A DNA stretch of 64,000 nt from Clostridium sp. (lineage in GTDB: Bacteria; Bacillota; Clostridia; Lachnospirales; Lachnospiraceae): NCBI GenBank assembly GCA_021770825.1, contig JAETQD010000019.1, forward strand, positions 20,340-84,339. The letters are read 5' to 3'. Positions 37,216 to 44,517 of the stretch are shown one piece after another. The position numbers were made by a program, and so were the translations under genes. The first letter of the stretch is position 1. Every line of letters begins with the position of its first letter. The notes below the pieces were generated by a model that saw only the letters and a program-made list of their open reading frames with translations, ran no database searches and had not been told where the DNA came from.

Positions 37216-38193
37216 ATGAAAACAGGACATAAGAGATGGAGGATGGGACTGGTTTTTTTAGCGCTTACGGCGTTTCTTTGCGGCTGCGGCGTCAGAGAAA
37301 CCCTGTCTTCCGGAAAAAAAGGGGAGAAAGAGTATCAGAAGGCGGAAACCATGGTAATCGTGACCACGGAACGGCTCCGGTATGAGGAAGTATATTCTGA
37401 GAATGTGTGGAATGCTGCCGTGGACAACCGGGGAACCACCTTCGAGACGGTTCTGCTTTCGCAGATTCACGATTTCCTCCGGGAGCTGAAGCTCATGAGT
37501 ATGATGGCCGAAGAGGAGAAAATTACCTTAACCAGCAGGGAAAAGGAGAAGGTGAAGGAAGCCGCAGGGGAATACCTGAGTGCTCTGGGAGAGGAAAGCG
37601 CAGAGGAGTTCGGCCTTACAGAGCGGGATATGGAGAATTTGTATACAGATTACTGGGTGTCGGAAAAGCTGGTGGACCAGATCACGGAAGGGATGAACCT
37701 GGAAGTCAGTGACAGCGAAGCCAAGGTCATCACGGTCTCCCAGATCGAACTGTCCGATGAGGCAAAGGCCGGGGAGGTTCTTTCAAAGCTTTCCGAAGAG
37801 GGGGCGGACTTTTCCTCCATTGCCAAGGAATATTCGGAGGACCCGGAAATCAAAAAGCAGATTTACTATGGCTTAAAGGGAAAGGAATATGAGGAAGCCG
37901 TCTTTTCGCTGGCAGCCGGGGAAATCAGCGGGATTTTGGAGGACTCCGGAAAGTATTATATTTTAAAATGTGTCAGTGATTATGATGAGTCGGCCACACG
38001 CATCCACAAGGAGCAGATGATGCGCCAGAGGAAAAATGAGGCCTTTTACAGCACCTATCAGGCTTTTAAGGCAGACCATGTGCTGACAGGAGACGAAGAA
38101 TTGTGGGGGAGCCTTTCAATCACGGGAAGCCCCCGGGTGAATGCCGACTTTTTCGACATTTTTGAGAAGATATGTGAAGAACAGGAATCTTAG
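37216..38193 (+). CDS. PpiC-type peptidyl-prolyl isomerase lipoprotein (PrsA-like)
   Basis: A 325-residue lipoprotein: signal with KRWRMGLVFLALTAFLCGC, then a helical SurA-like N-terminal part and a parvulin domain at about residues 165-260 (VSQIELSDEAKAGEVLSKL... DFSSIAKEYSEDPE). The parvulin motif is recognisable but degenerate at the end. PrsA-like foldases fold exported proteins on the outer face of the membrane. Confidence 0.82.
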   Translation: MKTGHKRWRMGLVFLALTAFLCGCGVRETLSSGKKGEKEYQKAETMVIVTTERLRYEEVYSENVWNAAVDNRGTTFETVLLSQIHDFLRELKLMSMMAEEEKITLTSREKEKVKEAAGEYLSALGEESAEEFGLTERDMENLYTDYWVSEKLVDQITEGMNLEVSDSEAKVITVSQIELSDEAKAGEVLSKLSEEGADFSSIAKEYSEDPEIKKQIYYGLKGKEYEEAVFSLAAGEISGILEDSGKYYILKCVSDYDESATRIHKEQMMRQRKNEAFYSTYQAFKADHVLTGDEELWGSLSITGSPRVNADFFDIFEKICEEQES

Positions 38194-38197
38194 AAAG

Positions 38198-38245
38198 AAA
38201 ATTCCCCTGTGCCGCCTTTCAAAACAGGCGGGCAGGGGAATTTTT
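38198..38245. terminator. Bidirectional terminator between convergent genes
   Basis: AAAATTCCCCTG pairs with CAGGGGAATTTT, with an inner GCCGCCT/AGGCGGG stem. A- and T-runs flank both sides, so it can end the PpiC gene and the convergent M18 gene. Confidence 0.8.
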
Positions 38246-38256
38246 ATGACTCGGGA

Positions 38257-39576
38257 TTAATCTTCAAAGAATGCCTTCACCAGGCTGTTTAAGGCCCACT
38301 GGTCTGCGGCGCCCATGGTTTCCATGGCAGAGTGCATGGCCAGAAGTCCCACTCCCACATCGGCTGCCTTTACGGCAAGGGCACAGGAGGAGATACTTCC
38401 CAGCGTGGACCCTCCGCGGATGTCAGAGCGGTTGGAGAATTTTTTATATGGAATCTTGTGCTCTCTGCAAAGCTCTTCCAGGACGCTGACAGCGGTGGAG
38501 TCGGTGGCATAGGTCTGGGTGGAGGACATTTTAATCACCACGCCGTCGCCGGGCAGGGAGCGGTTTTTCGGATCGTAGTTATTGGGTTTTGCGGGATGGT
38601 AGGCATGTCCCACGTCCATGGATAAAAGGAAGCTCTTGAACATGGCGCTTAAATACTGGTCACGGGAGAAACCTAAGGCCAGGTAAAGCTTTTCCATGAT
38701 TCTGTCGATGGCGGCGGAGGCGGCGCCCTGTTTGGTGCGGCTTCCCACCTCTTCGTTGTCGTAGAGGGCGATTAAGGAGATGGTGTCGTCCTTTCTGCCG
38801 CGGCGGGAGGCGGAGAGAATGCCGCTTACGCAGGCTTCCACGGAGGTCAGGTTATCAAGTCTCGGGGAGGAATAGAATTCTTCCTCAAGGCCCCAGAAGG
38901 TTCCTTTTTCGCAGTTGTAGATGTAGAATTCGTAATCTAAAATATCGGATTTTTCCACGCCGGTCTCCTTTGCCAGAAGCTCCAGGAAGAAATCTTCGTG
39001 CTCCAGCTTTTCTGTGAGGCGGGTTAAAATGGGCAGCATATCGGTCTGCTTGTTGGGCTCTGCGTTCTTTTCGTTTTCACGCTTGATATGGTTTGCCAGA
39101 TTGGGAACCATAAGAAGGGGACGCTTAAAGTCAACCAGCTTTTCTTCGGGATGGAAGGCATCTTTTCCGCGGATGCAGACACGTCCGGCCATGGAAAGGG
39201 GACGGTCCAGCCAGGTCTGTAAAAGAAGGCCGCCGTAGCATTCCACATTTAACAGTCCATAGCCGCCCTGGGTCATCTCCGGTGTGGGCTTTACCCGCAG
39301 GCAGGGCCAGTCGGTGTGGGATGCAGCCATGCGGATTTTGGGGGCATTTCCGCCTTTTTCCACGGAAGCGCCGATGGAGAAGGCGATGAGGCTGGAACCA
39401 TAGAGATTTACATAATAGGAATTACCAGGCTTTACATCCCAGGTTTTTCCGGGTTTCAGTTCTGTGAAGCCGGCTTTTTCCAGGCGGTCAATGGAGTGTT
39501 TTACGGCATGGTAGGGGGAGACTCCGGCTGCGAGCAGCTCCTCCAGGCTTTGAATGGCTTTTTTGATATCTTTCAT
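38257..39576 (-). CDS. M18 family aminopeptidase
   Basis: The start at 39576 has GGAGGAAATGCCC on the complement; upstream in-frame sequence is not coding-like. The 439-residue protein is an M18 (aspartyl aminopeptidase type) enzyme: MAASHTDWPCLRVKP with the first zinc ligands, IALYDNEEVGSRTKQGA with the Glu pair, and MDVGHAYHPA and SDIRGGSTLG. It removes N-terminal residues from cytoplasmic peptides. Confidence 0.94.
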   Translation of the reverse strand: MKDIKKAIQSLEELLAAGVSPYHAVKHSIDRLEKAGFTELKPGKTWDVKPGNSYYVNLYGSSLIAFSIGASVEKGGNAPKIRMAASHTDWPCLRVKPTPEMTQGGYGLLNVECYGGLLLQTWLDRPLSMAGRVCIRGKDAFHPEEKLVDFKRPLLMVPNLANHIKRENEKNAEPNKQTDMLPILTRLTEKLEHEDFFLELLAKETGVEKSDILDYEFYIYNCEKGTFWGLEEEFYSSPRLDNLTSVEACVSGILSASRRGRKDDTISLIALYDNEEVGSRTKQGAASAAIDRIMEKLYLALGFSRDQYLSAMFKSFLLSMDVGHAYHPAKPNNYDPKNRSLPGDGVVIKMSSTQTYATDSTAVSVLEELCREHKIPYKKFSNRSDIRGGSTLGSISSCALAVKAADVGVGLLAMHSAMETMGAADQWALNSLVKAFFED

Positions 39577-39694
39577 TGGGCATTTCCTCCGTGGGTTTTT
39601 GTTTTGAAACTCTATCCTAATTATACCATGTCCATTGCGGAATTGCCAGATGTGTTGTAAAATACAGGAAGATGAAGGAACGGGAGGAACGGGT

Positions 39695-40186
39695 ATGGTG
39701 GCGCTTAAGATTGAGGAGCAGAAAAACTTTACAGCGGGGCTTTTTCTTGGGGAGCTGTTTGATTCCTTTTTGGTGAGGGAGGCAAATATTGTCACCTTTA
39801 ACAGCTTTACCATAGACGGCCGGGTGCGGCAGGGGTATTATTCGGATGAGGAACTGGAAGAAAAACGGATTGAGGAGTTTTCCGCATGGAAAACCGTAAA
39901 ACCCTTCTGCTTTTCCCTGATTAAGGGAAAGCGGCTCCCGGAGAGCTTCCGGATTGTATTTCTGCTGCCGCCGGAATCCAAAGAGCGGTTTGTGAAAAAA
40001 TGTGTTCCCGACATGGCGCCGGAGCAGGTGGGAGGCCTGTATCTCAATGTCCATTATGAAAATAACGAAATGACCTGCGTGACAGGCACGTCCATGAATC
40101 TGTTCACCATGGATAAAACCCTGGAGCGGGAGTGGGACGAGAGCGTGAAGCAGTTTTTAAAAAAGAATGGAATTGCATTTTATTAG
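39695..40186 (+). CDS. DUF5721 family protein
   Basis: The ATG at 39695 follows CGGGAGGAACGGGT. The 163-residue protein resembles the DUF5721 family common in Lachnospiraceae: MVALKIEEQKNFTAGLFLGELFD, FNSFTIDGR, and GLYLNVHYENNEMTCVTGTSMN. No function is known. Its stop codon (40184-40186) lies inside the CIRCE operator of htpG. Confidence 0.8.
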   Translation: MVALKIEEQKNFTAGLFLGELFDSFLVREANIVTFNSFTIDGRVRQGYYSDEELEEKRIEEFSAWKTVKPFCFSLIKGKRLPESFRIVFLLPPESKERFVKKCVPDMAPEQVGGLYLNVHYENNEMTCVTGTSMNLFTMDKTLEREWDESVKQFLKKNGIAFY

Positions 40187-40209
40187 CACTCATTTCAATT
40201 GAGTGCTAA
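40183..40209 (+). promoter_or_regulatory. CIRCE operator of htpG
   Basis: TTAGCACTC (40183-40191), nine bases, GAGTGCTAA (40201-40209): a full CIRCE match. It overlaps the stop codon of the DUF5721 gene and lies just upstream of the htpG promoter. Confidence 0.93.
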
Positions 40210-40216
40210 ATTTTTG

Positions 40217-40245
40217 TTGACTTTTCCATCCTGTGGTATTACAAT
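40217..40245 (+). promoter_or_regulatory. htpG promoter
   Basis: TTGACT (40217-40222), 17 bases, TACAAT (40240-40245). CIRCE ends seven bases before the -35 box, so HrcA bound there would touch RNA polymerase. Confidence 0.7.
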
Positions 40246-40295
40246 ATTGTTTGTCCCGAAAAGGAGAAGACCGAATATCAAAGGAGTGGATTTTT

Positions 40296-42314
40296 ATGGC
40301 AAAGACTGGAAGTTTGTCCATCAACAGCGAAAATATTTTCCCGATTATAAAAAAATGGCTGTATTCAGACCATGATATTTTCTACCGTGAGCTTGTGAGC
40401 AACGGCTGTGATGCCATCACAAAATTAAAAAAGCTGTCCTTAATGGGCGAATATGAGGAGCCGGAAGGCGTGGAGTATAAGGTGGAGGTTGTGGTCAATC
40501 CCAAGGAAAAGACCATTAAAATCACCGACAACGGCCTGGGAATGACGGAAGAAGAGGTGGAGGAATACATCAATCAGATCGCATTCTCCGGCGCCCAGGA
40601 TTTCTTAAACAAGTATAAGGACAAAGCCAACGAGGACCAGATTATCGGTCACTTTGGACTGGGCTTTTACTCTGCGTTCATGGTGGCCGACAAGGTGACC
40701 ATCGACACCTTATCCTATAAAAACGATGCAAAGGCCGTACACTGGGAGTCCGAGGGCGGCACTGAATTTGAAATGACAGACGGAGACAAGACCTCCATCG
40801 GAACCACCATCACCCTCTATTTAAACGATGACAGCACAGAGTTTTCCAACGAGTACCGGGCCAGAGAGGTCCTTGAAAAGTATTGTGCCTTCATGCCGGT
40901 GGAAATCTATGTGAGCGACGAGACTGCCGAGCCCCAGTATGAGACCATCGAAAAGGACGAGCTGACCGAAAAGGATACGATTGTCGAGACCATCGTGGAA
41001 GAGGCGAAGACCGAAGAGAAGGAAAAGGAAGACGGAACCAAGGAAGTGGTTGAGGTTTCTCCGGCTAAGGAAAAATATAAGATCGTAAGCCGCCCGGTGG
41101 CCGTCAACGACACCCATCCGCTCTGGAACAAGCATCCCAACGAATGCACCGAGGAGGAGTATAAGGAATTTTACAGAAAGGTATTCCTGGATTTCAAGGA
41201 GCCCCTGTTCTGGATTCACTTAAATATGGATTATCCCTTCAACTTAAAGGGTATTTTATACTTCCCCAAGATCAATATGGAATACGAGGGCATCGAAGGA
41301 AAGATCAAGCTCTACAACAATCAGGTATTCATTGCCGATAATATTAAAGAAGTAATTCCGGAATTCCTGATGTTATTAAAAGGCGTGATCGACTGTCCGG
41401 ACCTGCCCTTAAACGTTTCCAGAAGTGCTCTTCAGAATGACGGCTTTGTAAAGAAAATCTCTGACTACATCACAAAGAAGGTCGCTGATAAGCTGACCGG
41501 AATGTGCAAGACCGACAGGGAAAACTATGAGAAATACTGGGATGATATCAACCCGTTCATTAAATTCGGCTGCTTAAAGGATGAAAAGTTTGCGGAGAAG
41601 ATGAATGATTACATCATCTTTAAAAACTTAGAGGGCAAATACCTCACCTTAAAGGACTGCCTGGAGGCCAACAAGGAGAAAAACCATGAGAACCAGGTAT
41701 TCTATGTGACCGACGAGAAGGAGCAGAGCCAGTACATCAACATGTTCAAAGAGGCAGGGCTGGATGCTGTGATTCTTCCCAACGCCATCGACTCCCCGTT
41801 CATCACCCATCTGGAGCAGAAGAATGAGGGCGTAAAGTTCTTACGCATTGATGCCGATGTCAACGATACCTTTAAGGACGAGGCGGAAACCGACGAGGCT
41901 GCAAAGGAACAGGAGAAAAAGGACGCCGAGAGCCTTTCCGAGACCTTTAAAAAAGCCCTTGGAAACGACAAGATTGAGGTGAAGGTGGAGCGTCTGAAAA
42001 ACGAGGGAATTGCTTCCATGATCACTGTATCCGAGGAAAGCAGACGTATGCAGGACATGATGAAGATGTACAGCATGTACGGCGGAGGAATGGATATGTT
42101 CCCGGTTTCCGAGACCCTGGTGTTAAATGCCAACAATACCCTTGTGAAGTATGTGCTGGCCCATCAGGACGGAGAAAACACGAAAAAGATCTGTGAGCAG
42201 CTTTACGATCTGGCAAAGCTGGCCCATGGCAGTCTTTCTCCGGAGCGCATGACAAAGTTCATCGCCAGAAGCAGTGAGATCATGATGGGAATGACCGGAG
42301 AAGAGCAGAAATAA
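40296..42314 (+). CDS. htpG: HtpG (Hsp90) chaperone
   Basis: The ATG at 40296 follows AAAGGAGTGG. The 672-residue Hsp90 has the GHKL ATPase motifs ELVSNGCDAITKL, DNGLGMT and GHFGLGFYSAFM, the middle domain (LNVSRSALQND) and the C-terminal dimerisation domain. A strongly charged stretch at about residues 208-265 (Glu/Lys-rich) sits between the N and middle domains, like the eukaryotic charged linker and longer than in E. coli HtpG. It is controlled by CIRCE, unlike Bacillus htpG. Confidence 0.96.
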   Translation: MAKTGSLSINSENIFPIIKKWLYSDHDIFYRELVSNGCDAITKLKKLSLMGEYEEPEGVEYKVEVVVNPKEKTIKITDNGLGMTEEEVEEYINQIAFSGAQDFLNKYKDKANEDQIIGHFGLGFYSAFMVADKVTIDTLSYKNDAKAVHWESEGGTEFEMTDGDKTSIGTTITLYLNDDSTEFSNEYRAREVLEKYCAFMPVEIYVSDETAEPQYETIEKDELTEKDTIVETIVEEAKTEEKEKEDGTKEVVEVSPAKEKYKIVSRPVAVNDTHPLWNKHPNECTEEEYKEFYRKVFLDFKEPLFWIHLNMDYPFNLKGILYFPKINMEYEGIEGKIKLYNNQVFIADNIKEVIPEFLMLLKGVIDCPDLPLNVSRSALQNDGFVKKISDYITKKVADKLTGMCKTDRENYEKYWDDINPFIKFGCLKDEKFAEKMNDYIIFKNLEGKYLTLKDCLEANKEKNHENQVFYVTDEKEQSQYINMFKEAGLDAVILPNAIDSPFITHLEQKNEGVKFLRIDADVNDTFKDEAETDEAAKEQEKKDAESLSETFKKALGNDKIEVKVERLKNEGIASMITVSEESRRMQDMMKMYSMYGGGMDMFPVSETLVLNANNTLVKYVLAHQDGENTKKICEQLYDLAKLAHGSLSPERMTKFIARSSEIMMGMTGEEQK

Positions 42315-42325
42315 AAGGAATCCTT

Positions 42326-43291
42326 ATGGAAATAAAAAGACGAGAGTATCTGATATCCTTTACCATGTTAAGCCTGGCCGTCAGTGGACTGATGGGATTC
42401 TATTCCATCGGAGGGTACTGCTACGGCCTGGCAGACACATGGATTGCAGACCAGGAGGCCGGCGTTTTTCGCTGGCTTTCCTGGCTTTTCCATTCTCCCT
42501 GGACGGAAATGCTTATCCGGTATGTGTTTGTGCTGGGGGCCGCCTATCCGGTGGCCTGGCTGGTCCTGTGCCGGATTCCAAAGGTAAAATGGCCGGATTA
42601 TGGATTTTCCCTGGAGGAATTCATGGTCTGCCTCATTGCGGCCATGGGGCTTGGATATCTGTTTAATTTTCTGGGGACCTTCATCAATCTTTTCTTTACC
42701 GTATTTAACCATAAAACGGTTTTCGAGATGAACCCGGTCACAGAGATTGCCACAGATCTGACGCCGTCCATGGTGCTCTATGCCTGTGTGGTGGGGCCGT
42801 TTATGGAGGAACTCATGTTCCGGGGAATGCTGTTTTCCCGGGCCAGGCGGTTTGGAGACAGGACTGCCGTGGTGTTTACAGCGGTGCTGTTCGGGCTGAT
42901 GCACGGAAATATTTCCCAGTTTCTCTATGCTGCGGCAATTGGCCTGGTACTCGGATATGTGGCGGCAAAAACAGGGGGAATCCGCTATACGGTTCTCATA
43001 CATATCATGGTGAATACGTATGGAACCGTTCTTATGGGCGGGGAGCTTCTGCTGACGGAGACGATGCCGGAATGGGTCTGGGGCCTGTATTCTCTGGCCG
43101 TTCTGGCGTCAGTGGGCCTCATGGTAACAGGGGGGCTGATCGCGGTTTTCCGGTATGGCCCCCGGTGGTACAGAGAGCTTACATGGAACAACGGAATTCC
43201 ATCTCCCTATAAAAAATATGTGTATCTGAATCCAGGCTTTTTCCTTTATCTGGTTATCTGTTTTGCAGAAATTCTTTCCTATCTGATATAA
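42326..43291 (+). CDS. CPBP-family intramembrane glutamic protease
   Basis: A 321-residue polytopic protein with about eight membrane segments. The CPBP signatures are GPFMEELMFRGMLFSRAR (the EExxxR motif), FTAVLFGLMHGNISQF and a third His region (LIHIMVNTYGTV). Such proteases (Rce1/CAAX-like) cut membrane substrates or act in bacteriocin self-protection. It begins 12 bases after htpG and may be co-transcribed with it. Confidence 0.92.
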   Translation: MEIKRREYLISFTMLSLAVSGLMGFYSIGGYCYGLADTWIADQEAGVFRWLSWLFHSPWTEMLIRYVFVLGAAYPVAWLVLCRIPKVKWPDYGFSLEEFMVCLIAAMGLGYLFNFLGTFINLFFTVFNHKTVFEMNPVTEIATDLTPSMVLYACVVGPFMEELMFRGMLFSRARRFGDRTAVVFTAVLFGLMHGNISQFLYAAAIGLVLGYVAAKTGGIRYTVLIHIMVNTYGTVLMGGELLLTETMPEWVWGLYSLAVLASVGLMVTGGLIAVFRYGPRWYRELTWNNGIPSPYKKYVYLNPGFFLYLVICFAEILSYLI

Positions 43292-43400
43292 CCGGCATTG
43301 GCGCATTCGCAAACCGCTTGGGCTGCTTTGTACGTTTGGCTGCTTTGTTTGTATGGCTTTTTTGCTCATACCGGCATGGCGGCCAATGAAAAACAATAAA

Positions 43401-43442
43401 AAAGTCCCGGGAACCGCTTTCAGGAGCGGGTTCCGGGGCTTT
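43401..43442 (+). terminator. Terminator after the CPBP gene
   Basis: AAAGTCCCGGGAACCGCT pairs imperfectly with AGCGGGTTCCGGGGCTT, followed by TTAATTTTTC. It ends the htpG-CPBP transcript. Confidence 0.7.
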
Positions 43443-43514
43443 AATTTTTCGTTTCTTCCCGCGAACAACGAGCCAGGCGGATATGCTTGCATGTACATTT
43501 GGCGGCTGCCGCGA

Positions 43515-43585
43515 GGGTCAAAAACCCCGTTGCTTACAGCGCTGCAAGTTTGATGCCCTGTTGCTTGCAGCGGGGTTTTTGACTC
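43515..43585. repeat. Large inverted repeat, 19-bp arms
   Basis: GGGTCAAAAACCCCGTTGC (43515-43533) pairs with GCAGCGGGGTTTTTGACTC (43567-43585) with two mismatches, loop 33 bases. Inside the loop GCTGCAAG and CTTGCAGC-like pieces repeat. It may be an extra terminator or a genomic repeat element. The gap 43292-43812 holds no gene besides the hairpins and the promoter listed here. Confidence 0.6.
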
Positions 43586-43626
43586 GGGGCGGGAGATTTA
43601 ATTTCAGACACAAAAAAAAGGCCTCA

Positions 43627-43652
43627 CATGACATAATACTGATTATGTCATG
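43627..43652. repeat. 26-bp palindrome, copy 1
   Basis: CATGACATAAT-ACTG-ATTATGTCATG; the pairing extends two more bases on each side (43625-43654). The same palindrome occurs at 43795-43820 with the centre CAGT, the reverse complement of ACTG, so the two copies are exact reverse complements. Confidence 0.9.
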
Positions 43653-43732
43653 TGACTTTTACGTAGCACTCCTATAAAAGACGTAATTTTCCGCCTATTT
43701 CTGCCGCTCTTTTGAATCTTCCAAAAAATCTG

Positions 43733-43761
43733 TTGAAAAGTATGGGGAAAGATGTTAGTAT
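43733..43761 (+). promoter_or_regulatory. Probable promoter of the AP2-domain gene
   Basis: TTGAAA (43733-43738), 17 bases, TAGTAT (43756-43761). It lies between the two 26-bp palindromes. Confidence 0.5.
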
Positions 43762-43794
43762 AAACGTGTATATAGAAAAGACAGGAGGCTTTTT

Positions 43795-43820
43795 CATGAC
43801 ATAATCAGTATTATGTCATG
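43795..43820. repeat. 26-bp palindrome, copy 2, over the start of the AP2 gene
   Basis: CATGACATAAT-CAGT-ATTATGTCATG. It begins seven bases after AGGAGG (43783-43788), contains a two-codon frame ATG ACA TAA (43796-43804) and also the ATG at 43813 used by the AP2 gene. It may act as operator on DNA or as a hairpin hiding the start codon in mRNA. Confidence 0.85.
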
Positions 43821-44517
43821 GACGTTTTTGCATATGGAGAATGGAATGTCAGGGAAGCAGTTCGGAATGCTGACGGTACTCCGGGAAGTGGAACGGGAGA
43901 ACAGTCCAAAACATTACTGGCTCTGTAAATGCCAGTGTGGAAAAGAAACCGTTGTGGAGGAGTCACATTTAAAAAACGGACACACAAAAAGCTGTGGCTG
44001 CTACCGCAGAACGGCACAGAAGATGCGGGCCCGGGATTTGACCGGCTTACATTTCGGACGGCTTCTGGTTCTGGAGGCAGTTCTGGACGGGGATGGATTC
44101 CTGACAGGCTGGAAGTGCCAGTGCGACTGTGGGAAGCAGTGTGTCTGCAAGTCTGCCAGCCTTACAACAGGAGTTACAAAAAGCTGCGGATGCCTTCAGG
44201 AAGAACAGCGGAAGGAAAACATGAATAAAGCCATCCATTTCGTTGACGGGACCTGTGTGGAGCGAATTGCCAGCCGGAAAACGTTTGCAAATAATACCAC
44301 CGGCCACAGGGGTGTTTACCGGAGGAAAAACAACCGCTGGCGGGCCTGTATCGGATTCCGGGGGAAAGTGTATTACCTTGGCTCTTTTGACTGCTTTGAG
44401 GATGCTGTGGAGGCGAGGCTTACGGCAGAAGAGAAGCTGTATGACACATTTCTGGAGCAATATGAAAAGAGGGAGGGATGGAGCGATGAATATACTGCTG
44501 GCAGGCGGAAGCGGTAA
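43813..44517 (+). CDS. AP2-domain protein with two cysteine modules
   Basis: The 234-residue protein has two repeats of one module: residues 14-64 (GKQFGMLTVL...CKCQCGK...KSCGC; Cys38, 40, 42, 61, 63) and 78-128 (GLHFGRLLVL...CQCDCGK...KSCGC; Cys102, 104, 106, 125, 127), each probably a small zinc ribbon. Residues about 164-216 form an AP2/ERF-type DNA-binding domain (GHRGVYRRKNNRWRACIGFRG, YYLGSFDCFEDAVEAR). Similar proteins are seen in clostridial phages and mobile elements, sometimes next to HNH homing nucleases; no nuclease motif is visible here. Its start is odd: the good ribosome site points to ATG ACA TAA, and the long frame starts nine bases after that stop, inside a palindrome. The end overlaps pelD by 32 bases, so it could regulate the pel operon or be coupled to it. 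Confidence 0.75.
   Translation: MSWTFLHMENGMSGKQFGMLTVLREVERENSPKHYWLCKCQCGKETVVEESHLKNGHTKSCGCYRRTAQKMRARDLTGLHFGRLLVLEAVLDGDGFLTGWKCQCDCGKQCVCKSASLTTGVTKSCGCLQEEQRKENMNKAIHFVDGTCVERIASRKTFANNTTGHRGVYRRKNNRWRACIGFRGKVYYLGSFDCFEDAVEARLTAEEKLYDTFLEQYEKREGWSDEYTAGRRKR

Noticed and set aside
39577..39813. An 79-residue N-terminal extension of the M18 aminopeptidase
   Set aside because: It covers the upstream region and the start of DUF5721 in antisense; the ATG at 39576 has GGAGG and starts the family domain.
43495..43660. A possible CRISPR array or tRNA in the hairpin-rich gap
   Set aside because: There are only two palindromes and one inverted repeat, no regular spacing, no cas gene and no cloverleaf.
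43627..43820. An insertion sequence or MITE with the 26-bp palindromes as terminal repeats
   Set aside because: Each copy is itself a palindrome, no target-site duplication is seen, and the gene promoter and ribosome site lie between them, so operators are the simpler reading. It is not fully excluded.
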